Of a stretch of 64,000 nt of DNA, positions 55,226 to 63,842 are shown piece after piece. The position numbers and the translations under genes were made by a program. The stretch spans positions 1-64,000 of the forward strand of contig DCUV01000070.1 in the NCBI GenBank assembly GCA_002328585.1. The letters are read 5' to 3'. Below the pieces are notes generated by a model. That model did no database searches and was not told the DNA's origin. It saw only the letters and a list, made by a program, of their open reading frames with translations. Position 1 is the stretch's first letter, and the number at the start of each line of letters is the position of its first letter. The stretch is from Spirochaetia bacterium UBA2205. GTDB lineage: Bacteria > Spirochaetota > UBA4802 > UB4802.

Positions 55226-56158
55226 TTATGAGTGACTATCGCCATAACGAGCCTTTGCAATGCACATATCCATGTTGGGTAGCAGGGTGCCGTTTTGCAT
55301 CCTCCCTTTAAGCGGTGTAGCATTGTATTCTTTAATGATACCGGGGTTGCCCGATGCGGTAGCGGGGTACTCAGCATATTCAACAACAAACAACGGGGTT
55401 TTATAGTTATGTGCGCTTTTTGCTGCCTCAAAACTACCGCCGTCTGTTGCGGTTTCAATGATTATTACGGCGTTGACCATAGCAGTAATGAGGCTATTGC
55501 GTTTATACGAATGGTGAATGGCATATTCCTGAGCTGGTTCAAATGGCGATATGAATAGCCAGCGGGAAAGATCCACACAGTCCTGTAATATCTGCGGTAT
55601 TGATAGATGAAGCAATCCCATAGGAAGTACAGCAATGGTGTTGCCGCCACCTTCAATTGCACCGCGGTGTGCCATGCTCTGCGGACCTTTTGCCATACCA
55701 CTGGTTACCGTGATGGAATGTTGCGCAGCAATGTGTGCTGCCTGATAGGCAATGTAGTGCCCGCGCTCGCTTGCCGTGTGATCGGATAGTATTGCTATCT
55801 GTTTTGATGTGATTAAATTGTAGTTCCCGTACATATACAGTATAGCTGGAGGATATTCCATTGAACGCAACAAACGCTGCGGGTAGCGTACATCAAAAAA
55901 TAAAATGGGTTCAATAGTATTATCAAGCAATTGCTCGTATTCTTTTTGTGCTGTGCCGATAGTTGATGATACATTGGCAACTATCTGGCATAATTCAATG
56001 GGAAGTCCTGTTTCAAAAGCCATTGTTTTTGGCGATAGTTCCATAATATCATACAGGGAAATATTGAGATTGGATAACGCAGTATGAATCTGTTTAAGCG
56101 CTGCAATACCCACACCTTCAATGCGCGACAGTGCCATCCATAGTTTTGTATCATTCAT
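55226..56158 (-). CDS. dprA: DNA-processing protein DprA/Smf
   Basis: The 310-aa protein has a helical SAM-like N-terminus and the DprA Rossmann domain: AIYQAAHIAAQHSITVTSGMAKG-type strand, SGMAKGPQSMAHRGAIEGGG, TIAVLPMGLL, ISPFEPAQEYAIHHSYKRN and VIIIETATDGGSFEAAKSA. The usual GID motif reads GPQ here, and the typical C-terminal winged-helix (DML1-like) domain is absent. DprA loads RecA onto incoming single-stranded DNA during natural transformation. Together with the iterated octamer this makes DNA uptake worth considering, though com genes are not in the window. Start is ATG 56158. Confidence 0.87.
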   Translation of the reverse strand: MNDTKLWMALSRIEGVGIAALKQIHTALSNLNISLYDIMELSPKTMAFETGLPIELCQIVANVSSTIGTAQKEYEQLLDNTIEPILFFDVRYPQRLLRSMEYPPAILYMYGNYNLITSKQIAILSDHTASERGHYIAYQAAHIAAQHSITVTSGMAKGPQSMAHRGAIEGGGNTIAVLPMGLLHLSIPQILQDCVDLSRWLFISPFEPAQEYAIHHSYKRNSLITAMVNAVIIIETATDGGSFEAAKSAHNYKTPLFVVEYAEYPATASGNPGIIKEYNATPLKGRMQNGTLLPNMDMCIAKARYGDSHS

Positions 56159-56309
56159 AGTATTGTCGATGAGTTTATTATAAAATGAATTTACTCATGG
56201 TAAAACAAGCAATAAAATCAACACTTTTTTATTTTCTTATTTACATATGTTGTCAATGCAGTAAAGCCTGTATATAACATTGCAGGGTTTGCCATATGTT
56301 TTCTTAACA

Positions 56310-57342
56310 GCGGTGTGCCGTATATTCATACTTTCTTTTGTTGGGCGACATTAGTTTTATCACTTCGTAAGGGGATATTTATGCGCTAAATACCCCCTTA
56401 CCAACCCCCAAAGCGCACCTCAAACGGCGGTGTGCCGTATGTTCATACTTTCTTTTGTTGGGCGACAAAAGAAAGTATTGCAAAGAAAAACGCCTTTTGC
56501 ATTGCTATGGATATATCCATTCCACGGCGGGCGCACAACGGGCTTCCTCGCCTGCCTTGACAACGATGTCGTGTAATGGTTGTCTGCGGCAGGCTGCCCT
56601 ATCATGCGCCCGCATCCAAGTGCGCCATACATCCCTGTATGGCTGTTTATTGAGAGCCTTGTTACTTCACCCTTTCGTTCAAAGGAGGGGATAAGGGGGG
56701 TGGCGAGATTCTCAGGCTTTGCCTCAGAATAACGGTTGTGTACATGGGGTCAGAGCATATGTTCTGTGTCTGCGTAAGTACATATATATCACGTTGAAAA
56801 TTGGATTATACATGGGAAAATGAGAAAAAATGGGGTCAGAGCCCTGAAACGGTGTGGCTTATTTTCATACTTTCTTTTGTTTGGCGACATTAGTTTTATC
56901 ACTTCGTAAGGGGATATTTATGCGCTAAATACCCCCTTACCAACCCCCAAAGCGCACCTCAGGCGGCGGTGTGCCTTATCCCGCTCTATGGATTATATCC
57001 CTGCCATCGTGCTGCGGACGACATCCTGTCTATGTCCTCGCACGAGCCGTATAGCGCTACGGCATCCGTGCCTCCGCTGCCTTATTTCAAATCCTGTAAT
57101 AATGTTACTATTAGCACAAAATATGCTGTTAATTCTTCACAATTGTTTTTGCAGTCTAATTCCGTAGTAACCACATTATGCTTACTTGATAAGTTCTGCA
57201 TTCTTCATGGTAAAATTTCTTCAAATTGTGTAGGGATGGAATTGATACTTAATAAATGGGGTCAGAGCCCTGTTAATTTCACCCTTTCGTTCAAAGGAGG
57301 GGATAAGGGGGGCACGATTCTCAGGCTTTGCCTCAGAATAAC
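56310..57342. repeat. Repeat-rich gene-poor patch with long direct repeats
   Basis: A 98-bp sequence at 56325-56422 recurs at 56864-56961 with one mismatch, each flanked by GCGGTGTGCC. A third partial copy (about 27 bp) starts at 56440. A second repeat of about 63-66 bp (CACCCTTTCGTTCAAAGGAG to TTGCCTCAGAATAAC) is at 56668-56733 and 57280-57342. GGGGTCAGAGC occurs at 56746, 56832 and 57258. Parts are more GC-rich than the surroundings. No intact gene is found, so the patch looks like debris of REP- or IS-derived elements. Confidence 0.8.
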
Positions 57343-57424
57343 ATGAGTTAATAAGGGAACACCCTTTATTTTTTCATTGCAAAAAATGTATAGCACGTAT
57401 ATAATGCTATAAAGAGGTGAGTTT

Positions 57425-57625
57425 ATGATGCCAGGTTTACCTGAAATAATTATTATTGTTGTATTGCTTATTATAATAGCATGTATTGTTGCTATTGTTA
57501 AAGTTATCAGAAGTTCATTATCTGCATCCAGAAAGGTTGTATGGATACTGTTATCCATTGTCATATCATTTATTGTTTTACAGGTAATATTGATGGCAAT
57601 GGGATACTGGTTCAATAAACCATAA
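57425..57625 (+). CDS. Small two-helix membrane protein
   Basis: The 66-aa product starts at ATG 57425 after GAGGTGA. Two hydrophobic helices (EIIIIVVLLIIIACIVAIV and VVWILLSIVISFIVLQVIL) are separated by a short basic loop (KVIRSSLSASRK). Layout resembles phospholipase-D-N or other small inner-membrane proteins. Function unknown. It is separated by 135 bp from the zinc-ribbon gene. Confidence 0.6.
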   Translation: MMPGLPEIIIIVVLLIIIACIVAIVKVIRSSLSASRKVVWILLSIVISFIVLQVILMAMGYWFNKP

Positions 57626-57760
57626 AAATGGTGTTTTGAAAAGTTAAACCTTTCAACTTGCTTGTTGATCTAAAATTACTTGCAATAATGATATAACAGC
57701 AGTATTTTTTATATAAATAAGGATTTATAAAAACAAGTAATTGAGTAAGAAGATGATGAT

Positions 57761-58156
57761 ATGAAAAGTATTAAACCGGGCAAGGCAACGTCATTTGCAG
57801 GGATTATAGGTTCTGTCATATTGGTTATATTTGGCATTGCATGGACACTGCTGGTTATATCTTTGTTTTCACAGGAAGATGAGCTGGGAACTCCAGTGTT
57901 TTATTTTTTTGTTTTGTTTGGAATTGTTTTTACTGGTATTGGTATTGCAAGCGCTGTTTATAATTATAGAAATACCTACAGCAAAAATAGATACTCGTTA
58001 TATGATATTGTTGACAGCTCCGAAGAGAAGGATGCCTTTCATTCTTCATGGGACAGCACATCAGCCGGGAAAGGTACTATGAACTACTGTCCTCACTGCG
58101 GTGCTTCTTTGCAGCAGGATTTTACCTTTTGTCCCGGTTGTGGAAAAAAATTATAA
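57761..58156 (+). CDS. Membrane protein with C-terminal zinc ribbon
   Basis: The 131-aa protein has two membrane helices (about 13-34 and 46-67) and a C-terminal zinc ribbon with CPHC and CPGC pairs (YCPHCGASLQQDFTFCPGCG). Such small zinc-ribbon membrane proteins are common in anaerobes, and their function is unknown. Its stop codon overlaps the ATG of the next (broken) gene as TAATG, suggesting translational coupling. A clearly decayed paralog lies at 61061-61477. Confidence 0.65.
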   Translation: MKSIKPGKATSFAGIIGSVILVIFGIAWTLLVISLFSQEDELGTPVFYFFVLFGIVFTGIGIASAVYNYRNTYSKNRYSLYDIVDSSEEKDAFHSSWDSTSAGKGTMNYCPHCGASLQQDFTFCPGCGKKL

Positions 58157-58625
58157 TGATTTGTACGATAGTTCCTGTTAATTTATTTGCAACAGAATAT
58201 GATGTCTTCTGTGGCAACGAGCATGTTGCAAAGTTTAAAAAGCCAGCCCTTTCTCTGAAAGATACATGCAGCATAGCAATGAACGATAAAGAATATTCCT
58301 CTATCGCGAAGGGGTTGTTTCGGGGGATTGGATACTGGAAGAAAACCATTCCGGGAAGGTTGCCGTTGCAACAAAGCTTAGTTTTTTAAGTGATTCCTTT
58401 GCAATACGGTATAACAATAAAGCCTTTCAACTGAAATCAAAAAAGCTACGTCTTACCAATCAGTTTATTATATATGAAAACGATAATCAGATAGGGATGA
58501 TTAATAGTACATCATTTTTTTCGCGAAAGCTGCAATGTACTATTGATGATGGTATTTCCCTTGAAATCATAGTATTTATTATATATCTGGCACTTATAAT
58601 CATAGACCGCAGAAGTTCACAATAA
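58156..58625 (+). pseudogene. Frameshifted scramblase/LURP-one-like gene
   Basis: The frame starting at ATG 58156 reads for about 57 residues and then loses homology. The downstream frame from about 58323 continues as GDWILEENHSGKVAVATKLS... to TAA 58623-58625 and ends in a membrane helix (IIVFIIYLALIIIDRR). Adding one G to the five-G run at 58322-58326 joins the two frames into one product of about 156 residues with an LURP-one/scramblase-like beta-barrel pattern (repeated strands such as KKLRLTNQFIIYENDNQIG). The cause may be a real single-base deletion, slippage at the G-run or a sequencing error. Confidence 0.7.
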
Positions 58626-58730
58626 AAATAGAGAGCTACATATAAACATATACTATCACCCTGTGTATTGCAGATTAAGGAATGGTGTACAACAAAAGGT
58701 TAAAAAGCCATAAAAACCACAAAAAATGTA

Positions 58731-58767
58731 TTGACAGTAATAGACCAGTCTATTACTGTCATATAAT
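58731..58767 (+). promoter_or_regulatory. Promoter with 30-bp palindromic operator
   Basis: Two 14-bp arms (TGACAGTAATAGAC at 58732-58745 and its complement at 58748-58761) flank the two central bases CA. A perfect -10 TATAAT follows at 58762-58767, and TTGACA overlaps the left end. The core AGACCAGTCT resembles TetR-family (NemR-type) boxes. It lies upstream of the thioesterase gene and likely binds the TetR encoded at 59333. Confidence 0.75.
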
Positions 58768-58839
58768 GTTCTTGTGTATAAAGCTTTGAAGTTTTACAGG
58801 GTGATATACCAAAATTTGTTGAGTTTATGGAAGGGATGT

Positions 58840-59271
58840 ATGGAAATTCAAAATTTAACTGGACTTGAATTGATGAAGAGTATGGTTGAGGGCAAAATTC
58901 CACCGGCACCTATTGGTGAAACTATCCCTATGAAGGGTGTAGAAGTTGCAAAGGGTTATATAAAATTTTTGGCAAAAGCTGATAAACGGCATATCAATCC
59001 TCTGGGTGGCGTTCACGGTGGATTTGCTGCTACAGTGCTTGACTCGGTTACCGGCTGTTCTGTTCATACTATGCTGGAGGCTGGTGTTGGCTATGCCACC
59101 GTTGATCTTAACATTAAAATGATAAAACCGGTGCCACTTAACAGGGAACTCATTGCTGAAGGGAAGGTGATTCATCTGTCACATAACATTGGCATTTCAG
59201 AAGGAACGCTTAAGGATGAGGATGGGAAGCTATATGCTCATGCAACGGCAACATGCATCATTTTTAAGTAA
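58840..59271 (+). CDS. Hotdog-fold thioesterase (PaaI type)
   Basis: The ATG at 58840 follows GGAAGGG and gives 143 aa; an upstream start at 58774 lacks a site and adds unrelated residues. The PaaI pattern is clear: NPLGGVHGGFAATVLDSVTGCSVHTM (HGG..A..D), YATVDLNIKMIKPVP and GKVIHLSHNIGISEGTL. These enzymes hydrolyse acyl- or aryl-CoA thioesters in the cytoplasm. It is the first gene of a cluster with a TetR regulator and a ferredoxin-like protein, all behind a strong palindromic operator. The natural substrate is unknown. Confidence 0.87.
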   Translation: MEIQNLTGLELMKSMVEGKIPPAPIGETIPMKGVEVAKGYIKFLAKADKRHINPLGGVHGGFAATVLDSVTGCSVHTMLEAGVGYATVDLNIKMIKPVPLNRELIAEGKVIHLSHNIGISEGTLKDEDGKLYAHATATCIIFK

Positions 59272-59332
59272 CTATCGAACATACAATATTTGTTGGCTTT
59301 TAGTAAACTGTTAGCATGATGATTGAAATACC

Positions 59333-59917
59333 ATGAATGCAAATAAAACACAACAATTGCTGCTGAAAACAGGTGCAGAGCTTGTATACGCAAAGGGTTT
59401 TAATAATACCGGCATTCAGGAAATTTTACAGTGCGCGGGTGTCCCCAGAGGCTCTTTTTATTTTTATTTCAAAAGTAAGGAAGAATTTGGGATGGCGCTT
59501 ATTGAGTATTATACAGATATGATGTGCAGCATGTTGCGTAACTACTTAACCGATGCAAGCCATAGCCCTATTGAAAGGATTAAACGTTTTTTTGAAGGAA
59601 GCGCCCGTTACTATGAGCAACATCAGTTTGAAGGTGGCTGTCCTATTGGTAACCTTTCGCAGGAAATGAGCTGTCTTAGCGAACCAATGCGTGTAAAGTT
59701 ACTTTCTGCATTGAGAAGTATGCACAGTGTTATACAGCAGTGTATCAAAGAAGGGCAGGACGCAGGTCAGATTGATAGTAGTCTTGATGCGGGAGCACTG
59801 GCAGTTTTTGTTTTTAATGCATGGGAGGGCTCGCTTATTGATATGAAGGTTTCAAAAAGTGTCCATCCGCTGGAGATATGCAAAAGGATGGTGTTGGATT
59901 TTATACAATCAAAATAA
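59333..59917 (+). CDS. TetR-family regulator (NemR/TetR_C_6-like)
   Basis: The 194-aa protein has a TetR helix-turn-helix (residues about 8-55; TGIQEILQCAGVPRGSFYFYF) and a C-terminal domain with FEGGCPIGNLSQEMSCLSE. This is the same region that holds the redox-sensitive Cys in NemR-type regulators. Two cysteines are present there (near residues 102 and 111). It is likely to control the divergently placed or adjacent cluster through the AGACCAGTCT palindrome at 58732, sensing electrophiles or thioesters. It precedes the ferredoxin-like gene by 18 bp. Confidence 0.88.
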   Translation: MNANKTQQLLLKTGAELVYAKGFNNTGIQEILQCAGVPRGSFYFYFKSKEEFGMALIEYYTDMMCSMLRNYLTDASHSPIERIKRFFEGSARYYEQHQFEGGCPIGNLSQEMSCLSEPMRVKLLSALRSMHSVIQQCIKEGQDAGQIDSSLDAGALAVFVFNAWEGSLIDMKVSKSVHPLEICKRMVLDFIQSK

Positions 59918-59935
59918 TACTACTGGAGGCTTTAA

Positions 59936-61018
59936 ATGGAAATTTATGAACAACTTCGTGAAGTACTGGATGCTCATCCTGCCACTGCGCCAAAAACAGA
60001 TACCATCATAGCAATACTCAAAATGCTTTTTACTCCCGATGAAGCTGCAATTGCAATGAATATGAGCTTTAAAGTCATGGATAGCGAAAAGATTGCATCG
60101 CTGTGTTCATTGCCCGGAGAGGAAGCTGAAAAGCTTCTTGAATCAATGGCTAACAAGGGTATCATCTATTCAAAAACCAAGGATGGGAAGAAACTGTATG
60201 GATTGGTACCGCTTATCCCCGGTGTTTTTGAATTCCCATTTATGAAATCCGACGGTTCGGAAAGGTTTCAAAAGCTTGGCAAGCTATGGGAAAAGTATCA
60301 TGATGAAGCCTTTGGTGTTTCGTTTTGTGGCAATCCAACTCCTCTCATGAGGGTTGTACCTGTTGAAAAATCATTAAGTCCTCAAAACCGTGTACATCCT
60401 TACGAGGAGGTGAGAAATTTTATTGAACAGGCGCGCTACATTGCAATTGCAGACTGTGCATGCAGAACCAGTGTGGGTAAGTGTGATAAGCCGAAGGATG
60501 TATGTATTATTTTTGATAGCGCTGCCCAGTTTTTAGCCGAAAGGGGATTTGCTCGCCATGTAACAAAAGCTGAAGCAATGGATGCTCTGGATAGATCTGA
60601 AAAAGCAGGATTGGTTCATACCAGCAACAATAGTGCTGACCGTGCCAACCTTATTTGCAACTGTTGTCCATGCTGCTGTACGGTTTTGCGAGGAAGAACA
60701 CAGCATAATCATCCTCATGCCTTTGAAACAAGCCGGTTTGAAGCGCATGTCAATGATGTCAATTGCACCGGCTGCGGTATATGTGTTGACGAGCGCTGTC
60801 CTGTTAAAGCTATTGCTCTCAATGATGGTGTTGCAGTGGTTGATGCTGCAAAGTGCATTGGATGCGGATTGTGTGTTACCGGATGTCCCGAAGAAACAAT
60901 TGAACTCCGTGAACGTGCATCTATCCCTGAAATTCCTGCTACTGTTGTTGATATGGCAATGAAGGTTGTTACGGAAAAAGGCAGAGCAGAAAAATTTATT
61001 GAAATTATGAAACGATAA
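59936..61018 (+). CDS. Cysteine-rich 4Fe-4S ferredoxin-like protein
   Basis: The 360-aa protein starts after GGAGG. An N-terminal region of about 100 residues looks like a winged-helix (MSFKVMDSEKIASLCSLPGEEAEKLLESMANKGII). The central part has clustered cysteines: IADCACRTSVGKCDKPKDVC and LICNCCPCCCTVL. The C-terminus holds two [4Fe-4S] motifs (CTGCGICVDERCP, one residue longer than usual before the last Cys, and CIGCGLCVTGCP). Related proteins occur widely in Desulfobacterota and other anaerobes, function uncertain. The thioesterase-TetR-ferredoxin order suggests a TetR-regulated redox unit. No oxidoreductase partner is adjacent. Confidence 0.83.
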   Translation: MEIYEQLREVLDAHPATAPKTDTIIAILKMLFTPDEAAIAMNMSFKVMDSEKIASLCSLPGEEAEKLLESMANKGIIYSKTKDGKKLYGLVPLIPGVFEFPFMKSDGSERFQKLGKLWEKYHDEAFGVSFCGNPTPLMRVVPVEKSLSPQNRVHPYEEVRNFIEQARYIAIADCACRTSVGKCDKPKDVCIIFDSAAQFLAERGFARHVTKAEAMDALDRSEKAGLVHTSNNSADRANLICNCCPCCCTVLRGRTQHNHPHAFETSRFEAHVNDVNCTGCGICVDERCPVKAIALNDGVAVVDAAKCIGCGLCVTGCPEETIELRERASIPEIPATVVDMAMKVVTEKGRAEKFIEIMKR

Positions 61019-61060
61019 CAATAGTTTACAATTAATTATTGCGTGTAGCATCACCACATT

Positions 61061-61477
61061 ATGAAAAGTATATTGTATGGGATAACACCTTCCATTAAGG
61101 GGGTTGCAGGTTCTGTTATTGTTACAGTCTTTGGGCTCTTTAGACAATGCTGGTGGTATTTTTGTTTTCAAAGGGAAATGAAACGTAGACTAACCCATTT
61201 TATTTCTTTTTATTTTTTTTGAGATTATGTTTGTAATAATTGTAATAATTGGAATAATGATGATTTGTGTTCATTTTAGGAATACCTCTGGTAAAAAAAC
61301 GTTTAAGCCTTTTTGATATTGGTGATAATGGTATCGGTAGTACAAGCAGGAACAATGATGTTTCATACAAATCGCAAACCTGATGAGGCAGATATGAGAA
61401 AATGAACTTTTGCCCTTATTGTGTTAATGAAATACAATAATAGTATAACTACTGTTGTTCTCAATGTGGTTAAAAGG
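61061..61477 (+). pseudogene. Decayed paralog of the zinc-ribbon membrane gene
   Basis: The sequence begins ATGAAAAGTATA like the intact gene at 57761. Recognisable pieces follow in several frames: MKSI, GSVI-x-x-VFG, the FRNTSGKK segment (intact: YRNTYSKN) and MNFCPYC plus CSQCG zinc-ribbon pairs. Multiple stop codons and frameshifts interrupt it. It lies downstream of the ferredoxin-like gene. The rest of 61019-61604 holds no other gene. Confidence 0.72.
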
Positions 61478-61604
61478 TGTAGTAAAGAAAAGGACATAAA
61501 GGATACGCTAAAAAATAGTCGCAAAGTAAATAAAAGTAAGTAAAAGTAATTTAAAGAAATAGTTTTTATATTAGGTATTCAATAATTTTAAAAGGTGGGT
61601 TTAT

Positions 61605-62390
61605 ATGGCACAGAAAATAACCGTTGAGAAGAAAGGCTATATCTTATTGATTGGGCTCAACAGGCCAGAAAAACGCAACGCATTTGATGTTGACATGTAC
61701 TGGGATTTAGCAAAAGCGTATGGCACGTTAGATACTGATGAAGACTTGCGCTGTGGAGTACTTTTTGCGCACGGTGATCATTTTACGGGCGGTCTTGATC
61801 TGGTACAATGGGTTGAACCATTCAGTAAAGGTGAATATCCAGCATTGCCAGCCGGTAGCAAAGACCCCTTTGGTATAGATGAAGACAACAGGGTGTCAAA
61901 ACCAATAGTGTCTGCCCTGCAGGGTATATGCTTCACGGTTGGCTGGGAACTAATGCTTGCTACCGATGTACGTATTGCTGCCGCCACTGTACGATTGGCG
62001 CAGATTGAAGTTAAACGGGGCATCTATCCTGTTGGTGGTGCAACGGTGAGGCTTTTTGAAGAGATAGGCTGGGGCAATGCAATGCGATACCTTTTAACCG
62101 GTGATGAGATGAATGCACAGGAAGCCTACCGTCTGGGATTAGTGCAGGAGGTGGTGGAGCCAGGACAGCAATTACAGAGAGCCATTGAGATTGCTGAAAC
62201 GATAGCAAAGCAGGCTCCATTAGGGGTCAGAGCCATTATAAAATCAGCTCGTTTAAGCAGAGTGGAAGGCGCAAAGGCGGCTCTGGAACGGTTACTGCCT
62301 GATTTGCTGCCTATCATGAAAAGCGAAGACGCGCAGGAAGGGGTCAGAGCCTTTATTGAAAGGCGTGAAGCTGTTTTTAACGGTAAATGA
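61605..62390 (+). CDS. Enoyl-CoA hydratase/isomerase (crotonase) family protein
   Basis: The 261-aa protein has the crotonase start (INLNRPEKRNAFD-like GLNRPEKRNAFDVDM), an oxyanion region HGDHFTGGLDL, GICFTVGWELMLATDVRIAA (normally AxGGGxELALACD), and late GIYPVGGATVRL. The catalytic Glu near residue 110 and 130 pattern is only partly conserved (GWELML; IEVKRGIYP), so it may be a hydratase or isomerase with shifted activity. GTGGG precedes the start. Two copies of the 12-mer GGGGTCAGAGCC lie in the coding region (62223 and 62340), encoding GVRA both times. Confidence 0.82.
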   Translation: MAQKITVEKKGYILLIGLNRPEKRNAFDVDMYWDLAKAYGTLDTDEDLRCGVLFAHGDHFTGGLDLVQWVEPFSKGEYPALPAGSKDPFGIDEDNRVSKPIVSALQGICFTVGWELMLATDVRIAAATVRLAQIEVKRGIYPVGGATVRLFEEIGWGNAMRYLLTGDEMNAQEAYRLGLVQEVVEPGQQLQRAIEIAETIAKQAPLGVRAIIKSARLSRVEGAKAALERLLPDLLPIMKSEDAQEGVRAFIERREAVFNGK

Positions 62391-62433
62391 TGGTAAATAA
62401 GAGTAATAAGAGTAAAAAATCGAAGGTAAATAA

Positions 62434-62943
62434 TTATATGATGGGGTAATCGGGTGCTGGAGGTTGCCCCATTAATGCTTTAACAATGTAATAAGCTATG
62501 GTAATGGTATATCCCAGTTTCAACCCGGTACTTATTAAAAAACCAATAAATGTAAGCAACGCTGCTTTTAATGCTGTCAATGCGTCATTGTTTGCCACAA
62601 GTTCGCCTATAAATGCACCAATAAATGGACCAATAATTATACCAATAATGGGTAGTATAATACTTCCAATTATCAAACCTATCATTGAACCAATAACACC
62701 CTGTTTGGAACCACCAAACTTATTGACAATCCATGAGGGGAGTACATAATCAAAGACCGTCAGGATAGCGGCGATAATTCCTGTAATAATAAAAAATGTA
62801 AAACTAAAAGAAGCAAAACCACTCCAATGAAGAAGAATAACTGCAAAAAAACTCAAAGGCGGACCGGGCAGTATAGGAAGTACTGAGCCCAGAATACCTC
62901 CTAATGCAAAAAGCAATGCTGTAATGAATAATATTATTTCCAT
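62434..62943 (-). CDS. DUF456 family membrane protein
   Basis: The ATG at 62943 gives 169 aa; the longer frame to 63000 has a weaker start. The sequence matches DUF456: several glycine-rich helices (LPILPGPPLSFFAVILLHW, DYVLPSWIVNKFGGSKQG, GLIIGSIILPIIGIIIGPF) and GAFIGELVANNDALTALKAAL. About five membrane segments are predicted. Family function is unknown; members are common in Gram-negative bacteria and often monocistronic. It lies between crotonase and flaA in opposite orientation to the former. Confidence 0.85.
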   Translation of the reverse strand: MEIILFITALLFALGGILGSVLPILPGPPLSFFAVILLHWSGFASFSFTFFIITGIIAAILTVFDYVLPSWIVNKFGGSKQGVIGSMIGLIIGSIILPIIGIIIGPFIGAFIGELVANNDALTALKAALLTFIGFLISTGLKLGYTITIAYYIVKALMGQPPAPDYPII

Positions 62944-63027
62944 AATAGATAATATACCTTCATTGTTCTTCGATATAATACAGAAGGGCACATGCCCCAT
63001 GTGCCCTGAACTTATAGTGTATAATTT

Positions 63028-63702
63028 TTACCACTCGTCGCTTTGCTTATCAATATATTTTTCGCGGACAATTGCTGTAATATCATCTATGTAAAAGTAA
63101 TTCCAGGCAGGAAGTCGTTCCACTGTGCTGGGATTATACAGTATTTTAACAATCTCTATATTCCGCTTCTGGGCTAGATATTTATCTTCCTGAGCTATCT
63201 CATCGGTAATTGGAACAGAAAGCTTTCGCCATCCTAAAAAGTTAAGTTTACCCATTACCAGCCGTTTAATATTCCCATTGGCATCTTTAACCAAGATGGA
63301 AAGTTCCCCTGAAAAATTTTTTCCGTAAACCCACATGTTAATATATTTACAATATTTGTCAATGATAAGGGGTTTTGCCGGAATAATTGTCAATACCGAA
63401 CCGCTTTTGGCAAAAACCTTAACACCCAGATACCGTTTTGAATTTTGTATTGGCGCAGGATAATCGGTACGCATTGCAACACCTGCTTTTTCATCTTTTA
63501 CAACCCTGAGGCTAATATTCTTATCTGTATATTCTACAGTTTCAAAATCATCTACTATGACTTCTTTATATACCTGATCACTGAGTTGCTTTTCCTGTTC
63601 TAAAACTTTCTGCGCTTCCTTTGCTTTTTCATCCTGTGCATAGAGCATTCCTATGGAACAACATACAATGAAAGCTATCAATCCATATGTAACTCGCTTC
63701 AT
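63028..63702 (-). CDS. flaA: Flagellar filament outer layer protein (FlaA family)
   Basis: The 224-aa protein has a signal peptide (MKRVTYGLIAFIVCCSIGMLYA-Q), a charged helical stretch, and the spirochaetal FlaA domain: VDDFETVEYTDKNISLRV, VYGKNFSGELSILVKDANG, GKLNFLGWRKLSVPI and YFYIDDI near the C-terminus. FlaA forms the sheath around the periplasmic flagellar filament core and is exported through the Sec route, consistent with the signal. AAGGAGG precedes the start. It is the best taxonomic marker in the window. Which FlaA copy this is (FlaA1- or FlaA2-like) cannot be decided by eye. Confidence 0.85.
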   Translation of the reverse strand: MKRVTYGLIAFIVCCSIGMLYAQDEKAKEAQKVLEQEKQLSDQVYKEVIVDDFETVEYTDKNISLRVVKDEKAGVAMRTDYPAPIQNSKRYLGVKVFAKSGSVLTIIPAKPLIIDKYCKYINMWVYGKNFSGELSILVKDANGNIKRLVMGKLNFLGWRKLSVPITDEIAQEDKYLAQKRNIEIVKILYNPSTVERLPAWNYFYIDDITAIVREKYIDKQSDEW

Positions 63703-63842
63703 ATTAATAAAAACCTCCTTGAAAAATTTATAAATACTTGATACCTTTGACGGCTATGACACATACTACAGCTTCATTATAAACACTACTGTCATGGAAT
63801 GTCAATAGAAAATATAATTATATCAACCTAAAAGTATAAATT

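Noticed and set aside
60533..61171. 212-codon minus-strand frame opposite the ferredoxin-like gene
   Set aside because: It is the antisense of conserved ferredoxin motifs, has no ribosome site, and shows His/Asn/Cys-rich composition without a domain.
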